A DNA stretch of 64,000 bases from NCBI RefSeq assembly GCF_000975055.1, contig NZ_BBRB01000003.1, positions 1-64,000 on the forward strand. Reading direction: 5' to 3'. Below, one piece after another: positions 25,221 through 34,281 of this stretch. The notes below the pieces were generated by a model. That model ran no database searches. It saw only the letters and a program-made list of their open reading frames with translations, and was not told the origin of the DNA. A program made the position numbers and the translations under genes. Source of the DNA: Demequina sediminicola. GTDB taxonomy: Bacteria; Actinomycetota; Actinomycetes; Actinomycetales; Demequinaceae. Every line of letters begins with the position of its first letter. Position 1 is the stretch's first letter.

Positions 25221-25868
25221 ATGCCGCTACCCACACCTTTGCCGTCCCTCCTGCATGAGTCACGCCTCGTTCCAGTGGTGGTGGCTGCAGGAGCCGAGCA
25301 AGGGCGCGGTGTCGCTGGCGCCCTCATCGATGGAGGTCTCCCTGTCGCGGAGTTGACGTTCCGCACCGAGGGCGCGCTCGAGGCACTCGCCGCTGCAGTG
25401 TCTGCCTATCCGGATGCCCTCATCGGTGCAGGTACCGTGACGACGCCGGCGCAGGTAGACGCCGCAGCCGATGTCGGCGCCAGGTTTATCGTCTCTCCCG
25501 GTCTTTCCTCCACAGTGGTGCAGCGAGCCATCGAGCGAGGACTGCCTATCGCTCCCGGTGTCGCAACTGCGTCCGAGGTGATGGCGGCACTCGACCAGGG
25601 GCTCACTGAACTCAAACTCTTCCCTACCGAAGCCATCGGCGGTCTTCCCGCGCTTGCTGCTCTTGCGGCACCTTTCCCCCAGGTCCGATTCATCCCGACC
25701 GGCGGGATTACGGCCGCATCGGCACCTGCCTATCTGGCGCACCCTTCTGTGCTCGCCGTCGGCGGCTCATGGATGGTGTCTCCCTCGCACATTGCGAAGC
25801 ACGATTGGGATGCCATCGCATCCGCAACGGCAACGGCCGTCGCTGCAACCACCAAGGAACTCGTATGA
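25221..25868 (+). CDS. eda: 2-dehydro-3-deoxy-phosphogluconate (KDPG) aldolase
   Basis: A 215-residue class I aldolase splitting KDPG to pyruvate and glyceraldehyde 3-phosphate (Entner-Doudoroff and uronate/ketogluconate routes). The Schiff-base lysine is in ELKLFPTEA, the catalytic Glu in VAELTFRT, and the substrate loop in FIPTGGI. The ATG at 25221 follows GGAGGA. It overlaps the sugar kinase by 4 nt (ATGA), so the pair should make a kinase-plus-aldolase pathway from 2-keto-3-deoxygluconate. Confidence 0.95.
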   Translation: MPLPTPLPSLLHESRLVPVVVAAGAEQGRGVAGALIDGGLPVAELTFRTEGALEALAAAVSAYPDALIGAGTVTTPAQVDAAADVGARFIVSPGLSSTVVQRAIERGLPIAPGVATASEVMAALDQGLTELKLFPTEAIGGLPALAALAAPFPQVRFIPTGGITAASAPAYLAHPSVLAVGGSWMVSPSHIAKHDWDAIASATATAVAATTKELV

Positions 25869-26968
25869 CTGCACCATTGACTCTTCGCGCACCCTCAGAG
25901 TGCGATTTTGACGTGGTTGCGCTCGGTGAGGTGATGTTGCGCCTCGACCCGGGCGAACGCCGGATACGCACCGCGCGCTCCTTTAACGTGTGGGAAGGCG
26001 GCGGCGAGTACAACGTCGCACGTGGGCTGCGGCGTTGCTTTGGGATGCGCGGGGCCATCGTGACGGCGCTCGCAGACAACGAAGTCGGGCACCTCGTCGA
26101 AGACCTCATGCTTACTGGAGGACTCGACACGTCCTACGTACAGTGGCAGCCGTATGACGGCATCGGGCGGGCCGGGCGCAACGGACTGAACTTCACCGAA
26201 CGCGGATACGGTGTACGCGGAGCGGTCGGAGTATCCGACCGCGGCCACACCGCAGCGTCACAGATGTCGGCCGATGCCGTGGACTGGGACGCGCTCTTCA
26301 GTCGCGGCGTGCGGTGGTTCCACACTGGAGGCATTTATGCTGCGCTCTCCGAGACCAGCGCCGCCACTGCCGCGGCCGCGATGCAGGCCGCCCGCCGACA
26401 CGGAACAGTGGTCTCCTACGACCTGAACTATCGCCCGTCCCTGTGGAAGGACATCGGAGGCGTTGAACGGGCCCGGGAGGTGAACCGCGAGTTAGCTCAG
26501 TACGTCGACGTGATGATCGGCAATGAGGAGGACTTCACGGCTTCCCTGGGGTTCAACGTCGAGGGCGTCGACGCGGATCTTCAGAACCTCGACACGAGCG
26601 CATTTCGCGCGATGATCGAGGCAGCGGCCAGCGAGTTTCCCAACTTCCGCGTGATTGCCACCACACTGCGCGGGGTCCACACCGCAACAGTCAACGATTG
26701 GGGCGCGGTGGGCTGGTCTCGTGCGAGCGGGTTCGCCGAGTCAACACAGCGCGAGCGGATGGAAATCCTTGACCGCGTTGGTGGTGGAGACTCGTTTGCC
26801 TCGGGCCTCGCCTACGGGCTCATGGAACTGGGCTCATTGCAGGAAGCTCTCGAATATGGTGCCGCCCACGGAGCGCTCGCCATGACAACCCCCGGGGACA
26901 CATCGATGGCGACTCTTGAGCAAGTACGCAAACTTGCCAGCGGCGGCTCCGCGCGAGTAGATCGCTAG
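25865..26968 (+). CDS. kdgK: PfkB-family sugar kinase, probably 2-keto-3-deoxygluconate kinase
   Basis: A 367-residue ribokinase-family enzyme. Residues 15-60 have VVALGEVMLRLDPG and the substrate-binding WEGGGEYNVARGL; the C-terminal ATP/anion-hole motif is VGGGDSFASGLAYG with catalytic Asp. Co-translation with the KDPG aldolase makes 2-keto-3-deoxygluconate the likely substrate: the kinase makes KDPG, which the aldolase cleaves. It is somewhat longer than E. coli KdgK. Another keto-sugar acid is possible, so the symbol is moderately sure. Confidence 0.85.
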   Translation: MTAPLTLRAPSECDFDVVALGEVMLRLDPGERRIRTARSFNVWEGGGEYNVARGLRRCFGMRGAIVTALADNEVGHLVEDLMLTGGLDTSYVQWQPYDGIGRAGRNGLNFTERGYGVRGAVGVSDRGHTAASQMSADAVDWDALFSRGVRWFHTGGIYAALSETSAATAAAAMQAARRHGTVVSYDLNYRPSLWKDIGGVERAREVNRELAQYVDVMIGNEEDFTASLGFNVEGVDADLQNLDTSAFRAMIEAAASEFPNFRVIATTLRGVHTATVNDWGAVGWSRASGFAESTQRERMEILDRVGGGDSFASGLAYGLMELGSLQEALEYGAAHGALAMTTPGDTSMATLEQVRKLASGGSARVDR

Positions 26969-26982
26969 CGACGACCGAAGAG

Positions 26983-27056
26983 TGGACCCTACCGGACTCG
27001 AACCGATGACACCTGCGGTGTAAACGCAGTGCTCTAACCAACTGAGCTAAGGGTCC
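26983..27056 (-). tRNA. tRNA-Val (anticodon TAC)
   Basis: A 74-nt cloverleaf on the minus strand with acceptor stem GGACCCT/AGGGTCC, D arm GCTCAGTTGGTTAGAGC, anticodon stem CTGCG/CGCAG with loop TTTACAC (anticodon TAC), and T arm with GGTTCGAGTCC. CCA is not encoded. Confidence 0.96.
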
Positions 27057-27192
27057 GCGGACTATTGTGGCCTATGTCTACCCATTGACGCTAATCCGCC
27101 ACGCACTCGCTGTGAATGAAGCACATCTGAAGCGCGTCGCGCGACTCCTGCCGCGACACAGTGAACGATGACTCGCGATCCGACTCCGCGCT

Positions 27193-27654
27193 TCAGGGCA
27201 ACTGGCGGATCGCTTCTCGGTAGTCGTCGAGATCCCGGGCCTGGCCGAGCTCACTCACCACAGACCACCGCAGCACGCCGTTTGCATCGACAAGGAAACT
27301 TCCGCGTCCCGCAAGGCCTTTGTCATCGTTGAACACGCCATACGCCTGTGCAGCAGCGCCGTGAGGCCAGAAGTCGCTCAACAACGGGGCGTCGTACGCA
27401 TGGGCGTCGCCCCACGCCTTCATGGTGAACAAGGAGTCACACGACACCACAGCCACCGTCACGTCACTCCCCTCGACCAATGGGAACTCGTCCCTCAGGT
27501 CAATGAGCTCGTTCGTGCAGGTGTCGGAAAAAGCGAAAGGCACAAACACCAGGAGCAGTGGCGCTCCCCGATAGTCGCTGACCGACACACGGCGACCATG
27601 CTGGTCAACCAACGTCACATCAGGTGCAGTCCCGCCAAGGCGAGGAACTGTCAC
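27193..27654 (-). CDS. peroxiredoxin, AhpE/Bcp-type
   Basis: A 153-residue thiol peroxidase reducing hydroperoxides. The peroxidatic Cys is in FAFSDTCTNEL (residue about 46), preceded by the thioredoxin-fold strand LLLVFVPF and followed by VVSCDSLFTMKAW; Arg in RGSFLVDANG completes the site. The pattern matches the one-cysteine AhpE group of actinobacteria. GTG 27654 overlaps the stop of the DUF3052 gene (GTGA), which fixes the start. The pairing with DUF3052 is common in this group. Confidence 0.9.
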   Translation of the reverse strand: MTVPRLGGTAPDVTLVDQHGRRVSVSDYRGAPLLLVFVPFAFSDTCTNELIDLRDEFPLVEGSDVTVAVVSCDSLFTMKAWGDAHAYDAPLLSDFWPHGAAAQAYGVFNDDKGLAGRGSFLVDANGVLRWSVVSELGQARDLDDYREAIRQLP

Positions 27655-28052
27655 TTCTGCCAACCCTTGTCCACGAGGCGGGTGCACGACCAGCCTTCGC
27701 CCACAACAAACGTGATGGTCGAGTGCAAACCTGCGACTGATGCAGCCTCCTGAACATCGCGCGGGGGCACGTGCCCCGTCGTGCCAGCCTTGGGAGTGAA
27801 GAGCCATACGGCACCGCCACCCTCAAGCAACGACTGCACGTCCATGAGGAAGTCCGTGAGGTCGTCATCACCTTCGCGGAACCACAGCAGGACACCATCG
27901 GTGACATCGCCGTAATCCTCGTCGACGATCTCCTCGCCAGTCTTCTCTTCGACGGCCTTACGCAACGCAAAGTCCACGTCGTCGTCGTAGCCAAATTCCT
28001 GTAGGACAAGTCCCTTGGTTAGGTCGAACCGGTCGATGACTGCATCGTCCAC
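27651..28052 (-). CDS. DUF3052 family protein
   Basis: A 133-residue acidic protein. It has the DUF3052 features [36 protein letters not shown] and [13 protein letters not shown]. The family is almost restricted to actinobacteria and has no assigned function; it typically lies between aceE and a peroxiredoxin gene, as here. GTG 28052 is chosen for an AGGAGGGG 9 nt upstream; GTG 28079 is a weaker alternative. Divergent from aceE across about 260 bp. Confidence 0.87.
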   Translation of the reverse strand: MDDAVIDRFDLTKGLVLQEFGYDDDVDFALRKAVEEKTGEEIVDEDYGDVTDGVLLWFREGDDDLTDFLMDVQSLLEGGGAVWLFTPKAGTTGHVPPRDVQEAASVAGLHSTITFVVGEGWSCTRLVDKGWQK

Positions 28053-28313
28053 GGTGCTCGTCCCCTCCTGTGTGGCCACAGCGGTGGCACTCCCTTCGTT
28101 GTGTTCCCCCGACAAATGACGAGGTTCTTCACCACCCAGACTAGAGCGCACCCCCGTGTAGTGGCAATGCGACCCGCCTTCGGCGCCTGTGCAGAAGGTC
28201 CCAGCGTGACATTTGGGCCAGATATCGACAGAATGAGGCTGAAGCGGCGGCACCATCCGCCCCCACCCTCAAGACACGGCGCTTTACCCTTGCGCCCCAC
28301 AGGAAGGTCACCG

Positions 28314-31025
28314 GTGGCATCACACGGCGAGATTGACAAGGACCCGACGGAAACCGACGAGTGGCTTGAGTCACTTGACGGACTGATTGAGACGGGCGGC
28401 GAGTCCCGGGCCGAATACGTGATCGACCGACTGGTTGACCACGCGGCCGCAAATCAGCTCTCAGTGCCCCTGAGCCTCAACACTCCTTACGTGAACACGA
28501 TTCACGCTCAGGACGAGCCAGAGTTCCCCGGCGACGAAGAGATCGAACGTCGCTATCGCGGCTGGATCCGGTGGAACGCAGCCGTCATGGTGACCCGCGC
28601 GCAGGCACCCGAGAAGAGCGTCGGTGGACACATTTCCTCCTACGCGTCTGTCGCGACGCTCTACGAAGTCGGCATGAACCACTTCTTCCGCGGCAAGGAC
28701 CACCCCGGCGGCGGAGACCAGGTGTACTTCCAGGGGCACGCCGCTCCCGGCGTCTACGCCCGCGGCTTTGTCGAGGGCCGCTTCAGCGAAGAAGACCTCG
28801 ACTCGTTCCGCCAGGAAAAGTCCGGCCCCGGACGAGGCATGCCGTCCTACCCCCACCCCCGCCTCATGCAGGACGTGTGGGAATTCCCGACGGTATCGAT
28901 GGGACTCGGCCCAGCATCGGCGATCTACCAGGCCTGGACCAACCGCTACCTGCACCTGCGCGGCATCAAAGACACCTCACAGCAACACGTGTGGGCATAC
29001 CTCGGTGACGGCGAGATGGATGAGCCTGAGAGCCGCGGAATGCTGCAGCTCGCCGCTAACCAGGGACTCGACAACCTCACGTTCGTCGTGAACTGCAACC
29101 TCCAGCGCCTCGACGGGCCGGTGCGCGGTAACGGCAAGATCATCCAAGAACTTGAGGCGTACTTCCGGGGAGCCGGCTGGAATGTCCTGAAGGTCGTGTG
29201 GGGCCGCAACTGGGATCCGCTGCTGCAGAACGACAACGATGGCGCACTCGTCAACCTCATGAACACGGTTCCCGACGGCGACTTCCAGACATTCCGTGCT
29301 GAATCCGGAGCCTTTATCCGCGACCAGTTCTTCGGCGGCGACCCGCGCGCCAAGGAACTCGTCAAGGACATGAGCGACGACGAGATCTGGGCACTCAAGC
29401 GCGGTGGCCACGACTACCGCAAGCTGTACGCCGCCTACAAGGCCGCGACCACGCAGGCCAACGGCAAGCCCACCGTCATCCTGGCCAAGACCATTAAGGG
29501 TTACGGCCTGGGCTCCAACTTCGCGGCGCGCAACTCGACGCACCAGATGAAGAAGCTCGCTGCGGCAGACCTCAAGGTCTTGCGTGACACCTTCGACATC
29601 CCCTTCACCGACGAGCAACTTGAGGGCGATCCGTTCCACCCGCCGTACTACCACCCCGGCATGGACGATCCAGCGATCAAGTACATGCTCGACCGCCGCA
29701 AGGACCTCGGCGGATTCGTGCCCGAACGCCGTGACCCCAAGACTCCCATTTCCCTGCCCGACGAGAAGGCATACGACCTCCTCGCCAAGGGTTCCGGTAA
29801 ACAGGAAGTCGCCACCACTCAGGCGTTCGTGCGTCTCTTCAAGGACTTGGTTCGAGACAAGGGCTTCGGCCACCGCATCGTCCCGATCATTCCGGATGAG
29901 GCACGCACCTTTGGTCTCGATGCGATCTTCCCCTCGGCGAAGATCTTCAACACCAAGGGTCAGAATTATCTGCCCGTTGACCGTGAACTCATGCTCTCCT
30001 ACAAGGAGTCTGAGGCCGGCCAGATCATGCACACCGGCATCAACGAGGCAGGCTCCGCGGCAGCATTCCAAGCTGTCGGAACCTCGTATGCCACACACGG
30101 TGTGCCGATGGTGCCGTTCTACATCTTCTACTCGATGTTCGGCTTCCAGCGCACCGGAGACCAGTTCTGGGCTGCCGGCGACCAGATGACCCGCGGGTTC
30201 ATCATCGGCGCGACGGCCGGCCGGACCACCCTGACCGGTGAAGGTCTTCAGCACGCCGACGGCCACTCGCCGCTGCTCGCTGGAACTAACTCCGCCATCG
30301 TTCAGTACGACCCTGCGTTCGGCTACGAGATCCGCCACATCGTGCGCGACGGAATCAAGCGCATGTACGGCAATGATGGTCGCGACCCCAACGTCATGTA
30401 CTACCTCACGGTGTACAACGAGCCCATCAGCCAGCCAGCTGAGCCGGAGAACGCCGATGTTGAGGGCATCCTCAAGGGCATCTACAAGTTCGCGGACGCA
30501 CCCGAGGGCGACGGGCCCGAAGCACAGATCCTCGCGTCTGGTGTGGCTGTCCCCTGGGCACTCGAAGCACAAGAGTTGCTTGCCGCTCACTACGGTGTTC
30601 GTGCCGCAGTGTGGTCGGTCACCAGCTGGAACGAGCTGCGCCGCGAAGCACTCGCAGCTGAGGAAGAGGCGTTCCTTCACCCCGAGCGTGGCGCGCGCAC
30701 CCCGTACCTGACGCAGAAGCTCGAGGGTGCTCAAGGGCCGTTCATCGCCACGACAGACTACGACCACTTGGTCCCCGACCAGGTGCGCGCGTGGATCCCC
30801 GGCGACTACGCGACGTTGGGTGCGGACGGTTTCGGGTTCTCCGATACCCGTGCAGCAGCACGCCGCTACTTCAACATCGACGGACCGTCGACCGCCGCAA
30901 AGGTGTTGCAGCAGTTGGAGCGCAAGGGTCAGGTACCCGCTGGCAGCACAGCCGACGCGATCAACCGCTACGAACTGCACGACGTTCGTAAGGGAACCTC
31001 GGGCAACGCCGGAGGCGACGCCTAA
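28314..31025 (+). CDS. aceE: pyruvate dehydrogenase E1 component, homodimeric
   Basis: A 903-residue thiamine-diphosphate enzyme that decarboxylates pyruvate and passes the acetyl group to lipoyl-E2. It has the homodimeric (E. coli/Corynebacterium) organisation: [14 protein letters not shown] with the cofactor-binding [11 protein letters not shown] near the N-terminus, and the pyrimidine-domain segment [25 protein letters not shown] 28314 follows AGGAAGGTC and begins an acidic N-terminus; the 71-residue upstream extension is basic and lacks an RBS. E2 and E3 genes are not linked. A strong hairpin follows. Confidence 0.96.
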   Translation: MASHGEIDKDPTETDEWLESLDGLIETGGESRAEYVIDRLVDHAAANQLSVPLSLNTPYVNTIHAQDEPEFPGDEEIERRYRGWIRWNAAVMVTRAQAPEKSVGGHISSYASVATLYEVGMNHFFRGKDHPGGGDQVYFQGHAAPGVYARGFVEGRFSEEDLDSFRQEKSGPGRGMPSYPHPRLMQDVWEFPTVSMGLGPASAIYQAWTNRYLHLRGIKDTSQQHVWAYLGDGEMDEPESRGMLQLAANQGLDNLTFVVNCNLQRLDGPVRGNGKIIQELEAYFRGAGWNVLKVVWGRNWDPLLQNDNDGALVNLMNTVPDGDFQTFRAESGAFIRDQFFGGDPRAKELVKDMSDDEIWALKRGGHDYRKLYAAYKAATTQANGKPTVILAKTIKGYGLGSNFAARNSTHQMKKLAAADLKVLRDTFDIPFTDEQLEGDPFHPPYYHPGMDDPAIKYMLDRRKDLGGFVPERRDPKTPISLPDEKAYDLLAKGSGKQEVATTQAFVRLFKDLVRDKGFGHRIVPIIPDEARTFGLDAIFPSAKIFNTKGQNYLPVDRELMLSYKESEAGQIMHTGINEAGSAAAFQAVGTSYATHGVPMVPFYIFYSMFGFQRTGDQFWAAGDQMTRGFIIGATAGRTTLTGEGLQHADGHSPLLAGTNSAIVQYDPAFGYEIRHIVRDGIKRMYGNDGRDPNVMYYLTVYNEPISQPAEPENADVEGILKGIYKFADAPEGDGPEAQILASGVAVPWALEAQELLAAHYGVRAAVWSVTSWNELRREALAAEEEAFLHPERGARTPYLTQKLEGAQGPFIATTDYDHLVPDQVRAWIPGDYATLGADGFGFSDTRAAARRYFNIDGPSTAAKVLQQLERKGQVPAGSTADAINRYELHDVRKGTSGNAGGDA

Positions 31026-31060
31026 TCATCGAATGTCCTGAACTACAACTCAGGACTGAT

Positions 31061-31110
31061 ACACGCAAGGGCCGGGAAGCGATCTGAATCGCTTCCCGGC
31101 CCTTGCGTGT
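31061..31110 (+). terminator. very strong hairpin downstream of aceE
   Basis: A perfect 23-bp stem (ACACGCAAGGGCCGGGAAGC-GAT and its complement) with a CTGA loop begins 35 bp after the aceE stop and lies between convergent genes, so it can serve both strands. There is no T tract. Its core GGGAAGC/GCTTCCC recurs in the hairpin at 45271-45301. Confidence 0.8.
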
Positions 31111-31149
31111 TGCAGCGTCAGCAGTATCGAGCGTCTGCAGGCTTGAGGC

Positions 31150-31986
31150 TCAGCGTTGACTCTCACCGGTCTCAGGCGAGTGGTCTTTGCCTTCCTCGTC
31201 GTCAATGGTCGTGTCGCCGGTATTGGTTTCGGAGAACGACCTACGGACAGCAACTGTCATCGCGACGATCCCGCCGACGACCGCTACCAACAGGACCCAC
31301 ACGCCAATCAAGAGCGCAGTCGAGAATGGACCCTCAGGCGCCACTCGAACGTAGCCGTCTCCCTCGCACGACGTAGCGTCGGAGGCGATGACACCGCCCA
31401 CATGAAACGTCCCTGTCAATTCAAGACCCGAAGCATCCTTCACGTCATCCAGCAGTTGGGACACGTCAAGGTCTCCCTCCCAGATGACAGTGTCATCGCT
31501 GTTGATGTCGCTGCCATTCCACAAAGTGAAAGACCAGCCGCCCACCACAAGCGCCGCGCTGGCTCGCTGCCCCAACGGGACATCAGCGGTCTCCCCGTGC
31601 CACGGGAGAACTTCGCCTCGTGCCACGTCGAGGGGGTCAGTAGCCGAGGTGTCTGCAGGAGTCACGACAGCGCCTGATGTGCTCGTCACCTCCAGCGTGC
31701 ACCCGTCAGATAACGCTCCACCGGATACCGTCTCAGGAATCCCGGTTGCTGCTACGCCAGCGCAGAGCGCTGCGATCACCCCGATCGCGACCGCTGCGCC
31801 CTTGGCGGCGGACAAGCGTTGAATACTCAACGCACCCGTGACCGCGATCGCCACTGCGAGAACACCAAAGAGCGGCAGCCGGTCCGGTGGGAGGACTCCC
31901 AAGAGCCACAGCAGAAACATTCCAGTGAGACCCAGAAGGACTCCCAGGACGGTTCCCAGAACTGGCCGCGGATGTGATTGCGTCAT
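31150..31986 (-). CDS. hypothetical membrane protein with extracytoplasmic domain
   Basis: A 278-residue protein with about three N-terminal helices (residues 10-95), an extracytoplasmic domain of about 130 residues with two Cys (GCTLEV and TSCEGDG) that may pair, one C-terminal helix (about 235-258) and an acidic cytoplasmic tail. I do not recognise the family. The ATG at 31986 follows AGGGGAAG; the longer frame overlaps the divergent fasR promoter. It converges on aceE. Confidence 0.72.
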   Translation of the reverse strand: MTQSHPRPVLGTVLGVLLGLTGMFLLWLLGVLPPDRLPLFGVLAVAIAVTGALSIQRLSAAKGAAVAIGVIAALCAGVAATGIPETVSGGALSDGCTLEVTSTSGAVVTPADTSATDPLDVARGEVLPWHGETADVPLGQRASAALVVGGWSFTLWNGSDINSDDTVIWEGDLDVSQLLDDVKDASGLELTGTFHVGGVIASDATSCEGDGYVRVAPEGPFSTALLIGVWVLLVAVVGGIVAMTVAVRRSFSETNTGDTTIDDEEGKDHSPETGESQR

Positions 31987-32107
31987 GTTTCTTCCCCTCG
32001 TTGCCACTCGGACCAATGTTTGACACAGTATCCACAGCCACGCGAGCGAGGCGAGATTTTCCTCCACATGGCACTCCCGCATTTGTGGCATGTACACAAA
32101 AGCGTCC

Positions 32108-32113
32108 TATGCT
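32108..32113 (+). promoter_or_regulatory. -10 box of a leaderless fasR promoter
   Basis: TATGCT ends 6 nt before the ATG at 32120; TTGTGG at 32083-32088 is a possible -35 with 19-bp spacing. The same CTGACACC/CTAGACAC-type start context recurs at fabD. Confidence 0.6.
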
Positions 32114-32119
32114 GACACC

Positions 32120-33289
32120 ATGGCAAACACAGCGGCGCGGTCGGAGACTCTCCGGCGTTTGCGTGCCGCCACCGGCAGGCTTGCGACGGCCGCACTACGG
32201 CGCCTCGATGCCGACTACCCGTGGTTCCGACACCTGCCGGCCGAAGAGCGATCGTGGGTCGGAATTGTCGCGCAAGCCGGAATCTCCTCGTTTGTTGCTT
32301 GGTATGCGGACCCCCAACACTCTCACCGCAGCGCCACAGAAGTCTTCGCTGCCGCACCGCCGGAACTCACGCGGTCCGTCTCGCTACAACACACTCTCTC
32401 TATCGTGCGCTCTGTCGTGGAGGTCGTGGAGAGCCACTCGGACGAGTTCGCCTCACCAGGATCGGAACAGGAAGTCCGCGAAGCTATCCTCCTGTACTCA
32501 CGTGAGATCGCATTCTCTGCCGCAGAGGTGTACGCCCGGGCAGCGGAAACCCGAGGCGCATGGGACGCGCGACTCGAAGCGCTAGTCGTAGACGCTTTGG
32601 TGCGTGGTGAAGTAGACGATGATCTCCCCTCGCGCGCCGCTGCGCTCGGCTGGAAGCCCGGACCCACGCTCGTCATGGTGGGGCTCACGAACGGCGCACT
32701 CGGGGAGGTCCAGAGCGCCGAGCTCCGTCGAGTCATCCGCCGTGCAGCGCCCGGCGCGATGGTCGGCATCCATGGCGAAGACCTCATTGTGATCGCCCGC
32801 TCCGACGCTCCGCACGAGGAACTTGTCGACCACGTCATCGGCTCATTCGGGCCAGGACCTGTGGTCCTCGGGCCTAAAGCAGTGACTCTGATCGAGGTGG
32901 CGCGAGCCACCAGGGCAGGCGTCGCCGGTGTCTCCGCCGCACCTGCATGGTCACTGGCTCCTCGTCCGGTGAGCGCGGACGATCTCTTGCCCGAGCGCGT
33001 TCTGGTCGGGGACGCTGCGGCACGCGAACGCCTTGTGACGATTGCTTACGATCCCATCGTCCAGGCAGGTGGATCACTGGCCGAGACCGTGGCGGCCTAC
33101 CTCGAGTGCGGGCGCTCGCTGGAGACTGCAGCCCGTGCCATGTTTGTGCACCCCAACACCGTGCGGTACCGCCTCAAAAAGGTCGCGGAGATCACAGGGT
33201 GGGATGTGCTCGCGCACCGCGACGCGCACGTCTTGGAGATGGCGTTCGCGCTCGGCAGACTTCGCGACTCATCACGCGAGACTTTGTAG
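32120..33289 (+). CDS. fasR: PucR-type transcriptional regulator of fatty acid synthesis (FasR-like)
   Basis: A 389-residue regulator. The middle (about residues 175-285) resembles the GGDEF-like PucR/CdaR domain, and the C-terminus is the PucR helix-turn-helix (SLETAARAMFVHPNTVRYRLKKV, read as two pieces). It lies immediately before fabD-fabH-acpP-fabF, the position of FasR in Streptomyces, an activator of that operon (established there). Regulation of the adjacent fab genes here is inference. The ATG at 32120 is supported by a TATGCT -10 box. Confidence 0.88.
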   Translation: MANTAARSETLRRLRAATGRLATAALRRLDADYPWFRHLPAEERSWVGIVAQAGISSFVAWYADPQHSHRSATEVFAAAPPELTRSVSLQHTLSIVRSVVEVVESHSDEFASPGSEQEVREAILLYSREIAFSAAEVYARAAETRGAWDARLEALVVDALVRGEVDDDLPSRAAALGWKPGPTLVMVGLTNGALGEVQSAELRRVIRRAAPGAMVGIHGEDLIVIARSDAPHEELVDHVIGSFGPGPVVLGPKAVTLIEVARATRAGVAGVSAAPAWSLAPRPVSADDLLPERVLVGDAAARERLVTIAYDPIVQAGGSLAETVAAYLECGRSLETAARAMFVHPNTVRYRLKKVAEITGWDVLAHRDAHVLEMAFALGRLRDSSRETL

Positions 33290-33303
33290 ATCATCTACAA
33301 AAC
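33284..33303. promoter_or_regulatory. palindrome between fasR and fabD, possible FasR operator or hairpin
   Basis: TTTGTAGATCATCTACAAAA has the perfect arms TTTGTAGAT/ATCTACAAA around CA-C centre, and covers the fasR stop codon 64 bp before fabD. Such a symmetric AT-rich site stands out in this GC-rich DNA. It could be the FasR binding site or a weak terminator; the sequence alone does not decide. Confidence 0.5.
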
Positions 33304-33354
33304 TTCTCGGTCAATCCAGTGTGTCGCTAGCCCCACAATTGCCGGACCGTGCGT

Positions 33355-33360
33355 CATGCT
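33355..33360 (+). promoter_or_regulatory. -10 box of a leaderless fabD promoter
   Basis: CATGCT, one mismatch from TANNNT, ends 6 nt before the fabD ATG at 33367. The 77-bp fasR-fabD gap also contains an imperfect TTTGTAGATCATCTACAAAA palindrome at 33284-33303 that overlaps the fasR stop codon. Confidence 0.45.
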
Positions 33361-33366
33361 AGACAC

Positions 33367-34281
33367 ATGATCGCTGTCCTTTGCCCCGGCCAAGGCGCGC
33401 AAACCCCCGGAATGCTTGAGCCCTGGCTCGACGTGCCTGAGGTTGCCGCTTCCCTCGCCGCCTTGTCTGAAGCCACAGACATCGACCTTGTGGCACACGG
33501 AACCACCTCTGACGCGGAGACAATTCGCGACACAGCCGTGGCCCAGCCCCTCCTTGTCGCAACGGCAATTGCGACCGCGCGGGCTTTCCTCGGGAACCAG
33601 CCACCTGCAGTCGCCGCCGGTCACTCCGTCGGTGAGCTCGGTGCCGCAGCTCTTGCAGGAGTCGTCACCGACGCCGAAGCGATGCAACTCGTCACCGCCC
33701 GCGCTAACGCCATGGCCGCCGCCGCGTCAGCAAGTGAGCCAACCTCGATGGCCGCCGTGCTCGGAGGCGTGGAAGACGACGTCCTGGCCCGCCTCGAGGA
33801 ACTGGGCCTGACCCCCGCCAACATGAACGGCGGCGGCCAAATTGTCGCGGCCGGAGCTGCATCGGGAATCGCCGCACTCATTGCTGACGGCCCGGCACGT
33901 GCCCGAGTGATCGAACTCCAGGTTGCCGGCGCGTTCCACACCTCGTACATGGCCCCTGCCGTCAAGGCACTTGACGTTGCAGCATCGGCGGTGACTCCCC
34001 AGAACCCGACTGCCACGCTCATCTCTAACGCTGACGGCGCTGTCGTGTCCGATGCCGAGGACGCCCTGGGCCGCATCGTCAATCAAGTCGCAAATCCCGT
34101 CCGGTGGGACCTGTGCCAGGCACGCCTCGTTGACCTCGGAGTCACTGGAATCATTGAAGTGGCACCAGCCGGAGTCCTCACGGGACTCGCCAAACGCTCC
34201 ATGAAGGGCCTCCCGGCCGTAGCCTTGAAGAGCCCTGAAGACCTCGATGCCGCACGGCACATGCTGAAGGAGAACGCGTGA
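33367..34281 (+). CDS. fabD: malonyl-CoA:ACP transacylase
   Basis: A 304-residue enzyme loading malonyl groups from CoA to acyl carrier protein. The N-terminal LCPGQGAQTPGM, the nucleophile elbow GHSVGE (Ser) and the catalytic His region GAFHTSYM are present. It is the first gene of the FAS-II operon. The next gene starts at a GTG overlapping its stop (GTGA). The ATG at 33367 removes six residues of an unsupported extension. Confidence 0.96.
   Translation: MIAVLCPGQGAQTPGMLEPWLDVPEVAASLAALSEATDIDLVAHGTTSDAETIRDTAVAQPLLVATAIATARAFLGNQPPAVAAGHSVGELGAAALAGVVTDAEAMQLVTARANAMAAAASASEPTSMAAVLGGVEDDVLARLEELGLTPANMNGGGQIVAAGAASGIAALIADGPARARVIELQVAGAFHTSYMAPAVKALDVAASAVTPQNPTATLISNADGAVVSDAEDALGRIVNQVANPVRWDLCQARLVDLGVTGIIEVAPAGVLTGLAKRSMKGLPAVALKSPEDLDAARHMLKENA

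Noticed and set aside
28977..30980. 667-codon open frame on the minus strand inside aceE
   Set aside because: It is a shadow of the GC-rich aceE codons; the composition is Val/Arg/His-rich, there is no RBS, and aceE is certain.
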